DNA of 5,602 nucleotides from Chloroflexota bacterium (GCA_030666985.1 DAOUWT010000189.1:1-5602); one strand, 5' to 3'; counted from the first letter of the stretch, positions 1 to 5,418 are shown. The notes: generated by a model not told the origin, from the sequence alone. Numbers and translations: made by a program.

Positions 1-51
1 GTTTCACGTCTTCACGTTTCACGTCTTCACGTTTCACGCATCACGTTTCAC
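1..51. repeat. Short tandem repeat at the window edge, about 3.5 units
   Basis: Two identical 15-base units (GTTTCACGTCTTCAC at 1-15 and 16-30) are followed by a 14-base variant (31-44) and a partial unit (45-51). The array probably continues to the left of the window. It overlaps the 3' end of maf, so the last codons and the stop (34-36) are made of repeat sequence. Short arrays of this GTTTCACG type are, from memory, common in Anaerolineae-like intergenic regions; this part is not shown by the window. Confidence 0.85.
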
Positions 52-780
52 TTTAAGCACCTGCTCGAAAACGGGACATGAATACCCTAATGTTTCCTGG
101 CACTTCAGCGGGACTTCTTCACGATTGCCCAGGAACACGGTTCCTCTGAGGAACCGTGTTCCTGGGGCGAAAGTTATTTGCGGGTAAACCATAAGCTCTT
201 CTAGGGCGAGCATGAAGTGACAGATAGGAAATCCCATCACGTTAGCGAAGCAGCCTCCTAAATTGGAAACGGGATGAAAAGCCTCATTCTGGACAGCATA
301 AGCTCCCGCTTTATCGTAGGGGTCTCCGCTGGCAATATAATCTTCTATTTCTTGGTCGCTGTAGTTCCGCATGGGAACATCCGTGGCTATCAATTTGGTA
401 ACCAGGAGCTTGTCAAGGGGATGAAAGACCGCCAACCCGGTCAGGACTTGATGGGTACGTCCCCGCAAACGGCGAAGTATTCGCCCCGCCTCTTCCGCGT
501 GGGCAGGTTTTCCTAGAATCTCGCCATCGTCCACAACGGTAGTATCCGCAGCAACGATAATGGAGCGCCCATTCACGCCCTCTCCCACAGCCCGGGCCTT
601 GTCCTCTGCCAAACGCAAAACATACTCCTGCGGGGATTCGCGCGGGAGGAGGCTTTCGTCCACATCCGCCGGTTGAACGCGGAATGAGCCAACCACCAGG
701 CCCAACAGTTGTCGCCGGCGCGGCGAATTGGAAGCCAGAATAAGGGCTTGGTTGGATTGTGAGTTGGTCGTTTGGTTCAT
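34..780 (-). CDS. maf: Maf-family nucleoside triphosphate pyrophosphatase (dTTP/UTP type) with C-terminal extension
   Basis: Cytoplasmic Maf/Ham1-fold enzyme that hydrolyses non-canonical or surplus nucleoside triphosphates to the monophosphate and pyrophosphate. From the ATG at 780 it is 248 residues. The phosphate-binding SNSPRR is at residues 17-22, the catalytic-base aspartate is probably D79 in AADTTV, and GKP is at 90-92. DKAGAYAVQ (156-164) resembles the YhdE dTTP/UTP subfamily rather than YceF. The core ends near residue 198, the usual Maf length; about 50 more residues follow, with two cysteines and CPVFEQVL. I recall such tails in Chloroflexota homologues. Residues 206-218 are encoded by a perfect palindrome, and the stop lies in a tandem repeat. 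The start is uncertain: GTG at 807 and ATGs at 792, 786 and 780 are all in frame, and no Shine-Dalgarno is clear. The family call is firm; the start is not. Confidence 0.93.
   Translation of the reverse strand: MNQTTNSQSNQALILASNSPRRRQLLGLVVGSFRVQPADVDESLLPRESPQEYVLRLAEDKARAVGEGVNGRSIIVAADTTVVDDGEILGKPAHAEEAGRILRRLRGRTHQVLTGLAVFHPLDKLLVTKLIATDVPMRNYSDQEIEDYIASGDPYDKAGAYAVQNEAFHPVSNLGGCFANVMGFPICHFMLALEELMVYPQITFAPGTRFLRGTVFLGNREEVPLKCQETLGYSCPVFEQVLKVKRDA
128..166. repeat. Perfect 39-bp palindrome inside maf
   Basis: Two 19-base arms (128-146 and 148-166) are exact reverse complements around a single T at 147. Each arm itself contains a shorter palindrome, GGAAC-ACG-GTTCC (132-144) and its complement (150-162), giving four half-sites. 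Its length is exactly 13 codons and it reads through in the maf frame as PGTRFLRGTVFLG. No target duplication is visible. It resembles a dispersed REP-type palindrome that has landed in a coding region; whether other copies exist cannot be seen here. Confidence 0.9.
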
Positions 781-795
781 AGACATGGTCATTAT

Positions 796-824
796 TTTGT
801 ATCTCACAACTGGATTTTAAGCAA
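796..824 (-). promoter_or_regulatory. Possible maf promoter
   Basis: On the minus strand TTGCTT (819-824) lies 17 bases before TACAAA (796-801). The match to sigma-70 consensus is weak (3/6 and 4/6). If it is used, transcription would begin near 789, only a few bases before the ATGs at 786 and 780, making maf almost leaderless and arguing against the GTG at 807. This is a guess from spacing only. Confidence 0.25.
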
Positions 825-893
825 CTTCCATTTTCTACACTGTAATTGTAAAAAGAAATTTTATCACATCCAGTCAAGATATGGAGTAAAGGA

Positions 894-1082
894 GAATGTT
901 TGGGAGTGCTAAAAAGTTGTTGGTTAATTTCTGCCCCCCTCAGTCCCCCCAAATGCCAAAAAATACGGAATTTGGGGGGATGCCCCCACTCCTCCCCCAA
1001 ATTCGACATCTTCTCGTCGCATTTGGGGGAGGTAGGGAGGGGGCGTGTTTTTCCAACAACCTTTGAGTGCTCCCGAATGTTT
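894..1082. mobile_element. MITE-like palindromic element with 8-bp target duplication
   Basis: An element of 173 bp (902-1074) is bounded by 22-bp terminal inverted repeats, 902-923 and 1053-1074, matching at 18 of 22 positions. Both start GGGAG and end GTTGTTGG when read inwards. A perfect 8-bp direct repeat, GAATGTTT, flanks it at 894-901 and 1075-1082, as expected of a target-site duplication. The interior is also largely self-complementary: hairpin 944-954/970-980 (11 bp) and hairpin 991-1002/1021-1032 (12 bp, extended by 1004-1007/1016-1019). It has no room for a transposase, so it would need one supplied elsewhere. Families known for roughly 8-bp duplications include ISL3, IS66, IS1595 and ISAs1; I cannot assign it among these. 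Confidence 0.75.
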
Positions 1083-1297
1083 CAAGCGATGGAGTGACAG
1101 ACGCTACTACCGGTTTCACCGTCAACCTCACCCTGCCGTACGACAGTGTGCCTACCCCCAAGGTATGCCAATATACCGGCAGCGCGGGCGATGGCTGGGA
1201 CTGCGCGGTAACGGGGTCGGATACCAGCGGCGTGCGGCCTGAAACGCGTACGATGGCGATGGAACATCAAAATCTTACGGGACTCGGAGTCCTATAA
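1083..1297 (+). pseudogene. Fragment of a secreted or surface-protein gene
   Basis: Frame +2 is open from the MITE edge to a stop at 1295-1297. From about 1085 to 1240 it has coding-like codon use (C/G-rich third positions such as ACC, GTC, CTC, CTG, TAC, GAC). The peptide includes GFTVNLTLPYDSVPTPKVC and a Y-T-G-S-x(4)-W-D-C pattern, which resembles repeat or linker domains of extracellular bacterial proteins. There is no plausible start codon with a ribosome site, and after about 1240 the sequence stops looking like protein. The fragment is bounded on the left by the MITE and on the right by a hairpin, so it is read as a relic. The parent family is not identified. Confidence 0.45.
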
Positions 1298-1303
1298 GAT
1301 TTT
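1269..1303. terminator. A-stem-T hairpin, possible bidirectional terminator or dispersed palindrome
   Basis: AAAATCTTA (1269-1277) pairs with TAAGATTTT (1295-1303), and inside it GGACT (1280-1284) pairs with AGTCC (1288-1292) around a CGG loop, with a 2x2 internal mismatch. A T run follows on the plus strand and A residues precede it, so it could stop transcription from either side. No intact gene ends just before it, so its main effect may be to insulate the promoter immediately downstream. It could equally be a copy of a dispersed repeat. Confidence 0.5.
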
Positions 1304-1306
1304 TGC

Positions 1307-1335
1307 TTGCAATCTTGCGACGACGGTGTTACACT
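1307..1335 (+). promoter_or_regulatory. Extended -10 promoter for the toxin-antitoxin-like pair
   Basis: TTGCAA (1307-1312) and TACACT (1330-1335) are separated by 17 bases, and a TG at 1327-1328 gives an extended -10 element. Each hexamer matches sigma-70 consensus at four of six positions. Transcription would start near 1342, leaving a leader of about 30 bases that contains the AGGAG ribosome site at 1361-1365. No obvious operator inverted repeat overlaps it, apart from the hairpin that ends four bases upstream. Confidence 0.5.
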
Positions 1336-1371
1336 ATCTCCAGAGCGTAATCAGATGAAAAGGAGAAACCC

Positions 1372-1704
1372 GTGCCTGAAGTAATCAGTGCAGTTTATGA
1401 GGGGGATGGAATGGTCCATCTCAGCCAGGAACCGGAAGGTGTAAAACCACAAGATCGCTTGACACTCTTGGTCATACCTGTCGCTGCCAGAAAAGAACTA
1501 TCCACCGAAACCGTTGGGCTTGACGGGTTGCGCCGGCAAATCCAGGCCTTTGAAGCACGCTATTCGCTAAAGACCTCAGAGTTTTACACTCGTTTCCTGC
1601 ACGGCGAGCTGGGCGATGAGCGAGACTTTATCGTGTGGGCTGGCCTGCACGATCTACTTCAGCGCATGACAGGTTATTCTCAGCAACCCGGCGTCGGCGA
1701 TTGA
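1372..1704 (+). CDS. Putative antitoxin of a TumE/DUF6516-type toxin-antitoxin pair
   Basis: Protein of 110 residues starting at GTG, chosen because AGGAG (1361-1365) lies six bases upstream. The N-terminal part (VISAVYEGDGMVHL, then a basic, valine-rich strand region to about residue 40) resembles the small beta-rich DUF104 or AbrB-like antitoxins. The C-terminal part (about 60-100) has the pattern RYSLKTSEFYTRFLHGELGD followed by a W-x-GLHDLLQR helix, which I associate with small proteins encoded next to DUF6516 toxins. The stop overlaps the next gene's ATG by one base (TGATG), so the two are translationally coupled. The role is inferred from size, order and partner; no DNA-binding motif is certain. 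The gene is intact although its partner is broken. Confidence 0.6.
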   Translation: MPEVISAVYEGDGMVHLSQEPEGVKPQDRLTLLVIPVAARKELSTETVGLDGLRRQIQAFEARYSLKTSEFYTRFLHGELGDERDFIVWAGLHDLLQRMTGYSQQPGVGD

Positions 1705-2097
1705 TGGACATCTTTGAGTATTTCAAGAGCCTGCGACGCAGTATTCAACAAAACCATGCCATAGGCTTTCTACAAGATCCTGTAATGCAGGCCTTTGATG
1801 ACCATCGCGGTCTGTTTCGGGCACGCGTTTTCTTCTGGGATGGATCGTGTCTGACGGTTGATGAAATTGTTGATACCCAGGCGGGCTATCCTGACATTTT
1901 GAGCTATTCGTACACCTACGTCAGAGACAACAAACACCTCTTTCGTTCGTTATGACAATGCGCCGCACTATCCTGATCTGGAGAATTTTCCCCACCATAA
2001 ACATACCGGTCCGGCAGAGACTCCCGAATCCTCTACTCAACCGTCGTTGAAACAGATTTTCAGACAAATAGAACAAATCTTGCTTGCAGAAGAATAG
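1704..2097 (+). pseudogene. TumE/DUF6516-family toxin, frameshifted by a 4-bp duplication
   Basis: The ATG at 1704 overlaps the antitoxin stop by one base and has no Shine-Dalgarno of its own. The first frame gives 83 residues, including the strand motif FRARVFFWDGSCLTVDEIVD and YSYTYVRDNKHLF, then stops at 1953-1955. At 1944-1951 the sequence CGTT is repeated twice; removing one copy continues the protein with RYDNAPHYPDLENFPHHKHT, matching the RYDN...FPHHKH signature that I recall for DUF6516/TumE toxins, and ends at the TAG at 2095-2097. The repaired protein is 129 residues, a normal family size. As written, the toxin lacks its conserved C-terminal third and is probably inactive. A sequencing or assembly error, or rare slippage, could also explain it. 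Confidence 0.75.
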
Positions 2098-2303
2098 TAG
2101 CGGTGAGTTGGTATTTGAGGGCGGGAGGGGAATATCGTGAATTTCTTCCATCCAAGGTCATCTTCGTTGCGAATGGGCGTGGGGGATGATTGCGGGGGAA
2201 CTGAACGGGGATTGCACTTGCACAGGGCAGCGCCTGGTTGTTTTCCATCTGCCACTTGCAACTTGCCATCGCGAAGGTGTGCGCTAAAAAATTATTGCAA
2301 GGC
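2098..2303. other. Intergenic region without a supported gene
   Basis: No reading frame here has a ribosome site, coding-like codon use or a recognisable motif. Open frames exist on both strands but they overlap each other and are short. The stretch contains G-rich runs (2120-2205) and a simple-sequence patch around 2250-2270 (CCACTTGCAACTTGCC), typical of decayed repeat-rich spacer. No promoter for the minus strand is evident. Confidence 0.6.
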
Positions 2304-2342
2304 AAACCCTAAAGGTCTCTGTACTGAAGACCTTTAGGGTTT
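2304..2342. terminator. Perfect 15-bp stem hairpin, likely terminator or dispersed palindrome
   Basis: AAACCCTAAAGGTCT (2304-2318) is the exact reverse complement of AGACCTTTAGGGTTT (2328-2342), with a nine-base loop. It is followed by another T and preceded by A residues, so it can act as a terminator on either strand. It would end transcripts of the toxin-antitoxin pair 200 bases after the repaired toxin stop and insulate the next promoter. The same layout, A-rich left foot and T-rich right foot, occurs at 1269-1303, which suggests one class of genomic palindrome. Confidence 0.65.
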
Positions 2343-2362
2343 TGCTCAATATCTACCAACAA

Positions 2363-2390
2363 TTGCGCTTACCAGGAAGTATGCTAAAAT
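2363..2390 (+). promoter_or_regulatory. Extended -10 promoter giving a leaderless transcript
   Basis: TTGCGC (2363-2368), a 16-base spacer and TAAAAT (2385-2390) with a TG at 2382-2383 form an extended -10 promoter. Six bases (TTGACT) separate the -10 from the ATG at 2397, so the usual start point coincides with the A of the start codon. There is no Shine-Dalgarno before that ATG, as expected for a leaderless mRNA. The -35 match is poor, which is common when an extended -10 is present. Confidence 0.6.
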
Positions 2391-2396
2391 TTGACT

Positions 2397-4388
2397 ATGA
2401 AGACCAAGACCTGGAGCATTCTTCTAATCGGCTGCTTGCTCTTTTTGCCCATCCTCTCAAAGGCACAAACAGGGCAACATGCCACTCTGACTTCCCCTCA
2501 GGCCGAGAATTTTCCTGAGATGAGCACCTTTTTAGATGTATATGACTCGGCGGGGAGGTTCCTGTTCGGCGTGACATCCGAAGAGATAACACTCACGGAA
2601 AACGGCAATCCCTGCCCTATTCAGAAGTTCGAGGAATTAAGCCCTGGGGTGCAAGTTGTGGCGGCATTCAATATGGGAGCCGGATTCGCTATCCGCGACG
2701 AACTCGGCGTTTCCCGTTTCGAGTACCTGTCCCAAGCGCTCATCCACTGGGGAGAGAATCTCTCAGCTGAAAACCTGGATGACCTAAGCCTAATCACCAA
2801 CGATGGGATCGAAAGAACGCACCTGAACGATCCCGCTATTTGGACATCGGCCTTGGAATCTTACCAACCTCAACCCCGCGAAACACCCTCCAACTTCAAC
2901 GTGCTCGCCCACGCCATAGACATTGCTTCTGACCCCGCGCCCCACCAAGCCATGAAGAAAGTGGTGCTGCTGCTCACCCCTCCCCCCACGCCAGAGGAGA
3001 TCGTTGCCATCCAAAGCCTGACGGCCTACGCTCAAGAACGGGGGGTGCGCCTCTTTGCCTGGGTGGTCTCATCCCCAGCCTATTTTAACTCCCCGGGAGT
3101 GGAGCAGCTCCGCCAAAGCGCCGCAGAAACGGGAGGAGCGTTCTTTGCCTTTTCGGGGGAAGAGGCCATCCCCTCCCCGGAGAGCTACTTTTCCCCCTTG
3201 CGGGGCACCTACGCTCTCACTTACCAATCCCAGATCACCACAAGCGGCCCGCATACGCTGGAAGCGGCAATCACGACTAAGACCGGAGAGATAATGGCTC
3301 GCCGAGAGTTCCCGCTTGATATCCAGCCGCCCAACCCTATTTTCGTCTCTCCGCCCTTGGAAATCACCCGCGAGAATCCCAACCCAGAAGAAGAAAACGC
3401 TGAAACAAAAACATACACTCCCACCACTCGAACGCTAGACATCATTATCGAGTTCCCAGATGGGCATCCCCGCCCTCTAGCAGAGACTATCCTCTACGTG
3501 GACGGGAACGAGGAAGCCAAGAATACCAGCCCGCCTTTCGACCAGTTTACGTGGGACCTCAGCCAATATGAGGACAGCCAAACTCACCACCTGCAAATAC
3601 AGGCCGTAGACAGCCTTGGTCTGAGCCAAAGCAGCCTAGAAACGCCCATCCAGGTCACTATTGACAAACCTGAACCTAAAATGGGAGAATTATTAGGCTG
3701 TATCATAGGAGAGCAACCCCTTGCTATTGCTGGCCTGGGAGCGATCATCATGGCTGCTATCCTCTTGTTGGTCTGCCTTCGCCGGGGACTCATTCACCCA
3801 AAAGCTTTTCTGCGTGTCTCGAAAGCCTCTCAGAGAACAAAGGAAACAGCGCCAGAGTCTCAAGAAGAGCAACCACGCCGGACATCTTTCAGACGGGAGA
3901 ATATCTCTTCTTGGATCAACCGCTTGCCCTGGCCTGAAGGCGAGGAAGCTGCCAAACAGGCACAGGCCGTCTTAGAACCAATCACAAAGCGAGCTAGAAA
4001 ACTTTTCCCTGAACAAATCCCCCTCTATGACGCTGAAATGACTTTTGGGAAAGACGCTTCGGCAGCCACTATTCTTATTAAAGAAGCTTCTCTAAACGAC
4101 CTCCATGCCCGCTTGGAACTCATTTCAGAAAACGCCTACCAACTCAGTGACGAAGGTTCAGTAGCCGGAACCTGGGTCAATTACCAACCCATCAATGGCG
4201 AAAGCCGCCTCCTCCAACATGGAGACATCCTCCACCTTGGACGAGTAGGCTTTCTCTTCCGCATCCAGGATGCGAGCACCCACCCAGAAGTGTTTATCAC
4301 CCCCCAGGAGGACAAAAATGATCACCTCCCAACAAGCCCACCTCCACCCCGCCGCCATTACCCACCCGGGGATGAGCGGAAAAAATAA
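2397..4388 (+). CDS. Membrane-spanning VWA-like, Ig-like and FHA domain protein
   Basis: Protein of 663 residues starting at ATG 2397; an in-frame TTG at 2391 is less likely because it falls between the -10 and the transcript start. Residues 1-23 are a signal peptide with probable cleavage after SKA. Residues about 85-285 look like a von Willebrand A fold with the MIDAS DxSxS replaced (FNMGAGF at 91-97), so no metal-dependent ligand site is expected. Residues about 310-422 form an Ig-like beta region. A membrane helix at about 441-461 is followed by RR, leaving a cytoplasmic basic linker and an FHA domain at about 543-623. FHA domains usually bind phosphothreonine; here GR is GK (551-552), the S of SxxH is N567 with H570 kept, and NGT is AGT (590-592). 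It likely links an envelope signal to the phosphatase encoded next, whose gene overlaps its last 71 bp. The extracellular ligand is unknown. Confidence 0.8.
   Translation: MKTKTWSILLIGCLLFLPILSKAQTGQHATLTSPQAENFPEMSTFLDVYDSAGRFLFGVTSEEITLTENGNPCPIQKFEELSPGVQVVAAFNMGAGFAIRDELGVSRFEYLSQALIHWGENLSAENLDDLSLITNDGIERTHLNDPAIWTSALESYQPQPRETPSNFNVLAHAIDIASDPAPHQAMKKVVLLLTPPPTPEEIVAIQSLTAYAQERGVRLFAWVVSSPAYFNSPGVEQLRQSAAETGGAFFAFSGEEAIPSPESYFSPLRGTYALTYQSQITTSGPHTLEAAITTKTGEIMARREFPLDIQPPNPIFVSPPLEITRENPNPEEENAETKTYTPTTRTLDIIIEFPDGHPRPLAETILYVDGNEEAKNTSPPFDQFTWDLSQYEDSQTHHLQIQAVDSLGLSQSSLETPIQVTIDKPEPKMGELLGCIIGEQPLAIAGLGAIIMAAILLLVCLRRGLIHPKAFLRVSKASQRTKETAPESQEEQPRRTSFRRENISSWINRLPWPEGEEAAKQAQAVLEPITKRARKLFPEQIPLYDAEMTFGKDASAATILIKEASLNDLHARLELISENAYQLSDEGSVAGTWVNYQPINGESRLLQHGDILHLGRVGFLFRIQDASTHPEVFITPQEDKNDHLPTSPPPPRRHYPPGDERKK
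4306..4311 (+). promoter_or_regulatory. Strong Shine-Dalgarno for the phosphatase gene, inside the upstream gene
   Basis: AGGAGG lies six bases before the ATG at 4318. It decides the start of the PP2C gene: the in-frame ATG at 4270 has no such site and would add 16 residues unlike the family's N-terminus. The site is within the coding sequence of the FHA protein's tail, so the two genes share one mRNA and are probably coupled in translation. Confidence 0.85.
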
Positions 4389-5418
4389 CGAAGATCAATA
4401 CGCAATTTCTGCCTACACCCTCAGCGAAGATGATCCTACTCCGGTCGTGTTTGCGATTGTGGCCGACGGCATTGGGGGGCACAGCGCCGGGGAGATCGCT
4501 TCAGAAATCGCCGTCAACACCATCAGTGCAGCGGTCGCGGAACATGCGGTCGCAGGAGATGCGGTCGCAGGAGATGCGGTCGCAGGAGATGCGGTCGCAG
4601 GAGATGCGGTCGCAGGAGATGCGGTCGCAGGAGATGCGGTCGCGGAACATGCGGTCGCGGAACATGCGGTCGCAGAATATGCGATCGCAGAATATGCGGT
4701 CGCAGAAAGTGACGGTTCAGAACCTCTTGTAACCTTGAGAGAAGGTATCGGGCAGGCCAGCGCAAGCATCCGGGAACAATCCGAGTTCGAAGCCGGCCAA
4801 CAAGGCATGGGTTCCACATGCGTGTGCGCCCTGGTGATTGGCGAACAGCTCTATATTGCTTCAGTAGGCGACTCGCGCATTTACTTGCTGCGGGAGGGGA
4901 AAATTCAACGCCTCACCACCGACCACACCTGGGTACAAGAAGCCATTGAGCATGGAGTTATAAGCGCAGAAGAAGCCCAGGATCACCCCCGCAGACACGT
5001 CATTCACCGCTATCTAGGCTCTTCTAAACCCACGGAAGTGGATATACGCCTCCGCTTGAATGCGGATGAAAGCGACCCAGAAACCGAAGCCAACCAGGGA
5101 ATGAACCTCTTGCCCGGAGATCAAGTGCTGCTGTGCAGCGATGGATTGACTGACCTGGTATCCGATGAGGAGATTCTCTCTATTTCCCAGGGATCGCCCA
5201 CTCACGAAGAGGCTCTCGAAAAGCTGGTTGATCTCGCCAACGAACGCGGGGGACACGACAACATCACTATAGTTTCTCTGCTCGTGCCCGAGGAAAAAGA
5301 GCCGGAACCGGAGCCAGAGAAGCCATCCAAAATCGCCCTCTGGCTGACCATCTTGGGTGTGCTGGTGATCATCGTAATAAATATCGTCGGGTATGTTTTG
5401 TGGAAGGGGGGAGGCTAG
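4318..5418 (+). CDS. Membrane-anchored PP2C-type serine/threonine phosphatase with a pentapeptide-repeat insert
   Basis: PPM/PP2C protein phosphatase of 366 residues that removes phosphate from Ser/Thr on proteins using two divalent metal ions. Motifs run in the usual order: NNEDQ (23-27), ADGIGGH (49-55), GMGST (163-167), GDSR (184-187), TTDHTW (200-205), SDGLTD (274-279) and GGHDNITI (311-318). Metal-site aspartates are D26, D50, D275 and D314, all present, so it should be active. After an E-P-rich linker (324-336) one membrane helix (about 339-361) ends in WKGGG, placing the catalytic domain in the cytoplasm beside the FHA domain of its operon partner. Residues 72-131 are twelve pentapeptides (AVAGD, AVAEH, AVAEY) in the loop after the first catalytic helix, absent from ordinary PP2C enzymes, which are about 240-260 residues. 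The phosphatase call is firm; its substrate is not known and no kinase gene is in the window. Confidence 0.95.
   Translation: MITSQQAHLHPAAITHPGMSGKNNEDQYAISAYTLSEDDPTPVVFAIVADGIGGHSAGEIASEIAVNTISAAVAEHAVAGDAVAGDAVAGDAVAGDAVAGDAVAGDAVAEHAVAEHAVAEYAIAEYAVAESDGSEPLVTLREGIGQASASIREQSEFEAGQQGMGSTCVCALVIGEQLYIASVGDSRIYLLREGKIQRLTTDHTWVQEAIEHGVISAEEAQDHPRRHVIHRYLGSSKPTEVDIRLRLNADESDPETEANQGMNLLPGDQVLLCSDGLTDLVSDEEILSISQGSPTHEEALEKLVDLANERGGHDNITIVSLLVPEEKEPEPEPEKPSKIALWLTILGVLVIIVINIVGYVLWKGGG
4531..4710 (+). repeat. In-frame 15-bp minisatellite, 12 units, within the PP2C gene
   Basis: Twelve contiguous 15-base units begin GCGGTCGC (one is GCGATCGC at 4681). By encoded pentapeptide the order is AVAEH x1, AVAGD x6, AVAEH x2, AVAEY, AIAEY, AVAES. 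The six AVAGD units (4546-4635) are identical to the base, while the outer units differ, so the centre looks recently expanded or homogenised. Because the unit is five codons, copy-number change would alter protein length without breaking the frame. The array keeps other frames open on both strands, which creates spurious ORFs. Confidence 0.97.

Noticed and set aside
845..877. Minus-strand TTGACT and TACAAT as the maf promoter
   Set aside because: The hexamers are good but the spacer is 21 bases, outside the usual 16-18 range.
413..1009. 198-codon minus-strand open frame
   Set aside because: It overlaps maf in another frame, runs through the MITE and has no family-like motif; its length comes from GC-rich codons in the shadow of maf.
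2037..2305. Overlapping short open frames on the minus strand near 2040-2305
   Set aside because: They have no ribosome site, share the same DNA in several frames and run antisense over the toxin 3' end without coding-like codon use.
2424..2435. Lipobox LIGC in the FHA protein signal peptide (residues 10-13)
   Set aside because: The hydrophobic segment before the Cys is too short and hydrophobic residues continue after it; cleavage after SKA at residue 23 fits better.
4270..4317. Upstream ATG at 4270 as the PP2C start
   Set aside because: It has no Shine-Dalgarno and adds 16 residues not expected before the PP2C domain, whereas ATG 4318 has AGGAGG at ideal spacing.
4681..4688. GCGATCGC, the cyanobacterial HIP1 octamer
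   Set aside because: It is a single-base variant of the local GCGGTCGC repeat and occurs once; the genes do not otherwise suggest a cyanobacterium.
4531..4710. CRISPR array or pentapeptide-repeat (A[DN]LXX) domain
   Set aside because: There are no spacers between units, so it is not CRISPR. The A-V-A-G-D unit lacks the central Leu/Phe of the pentapeptide-repeat fold.
4413..4819. Long open frames on both strands across the 15-bp repeat, giving repetitive Arg-Ser-Gln or Ser-Pro-Ala-Thr peptides
   Set aside because: A 15-bp unit without stops keeps several frames open. Only the PP2C frame has the conserved motifs on both sides of the array.
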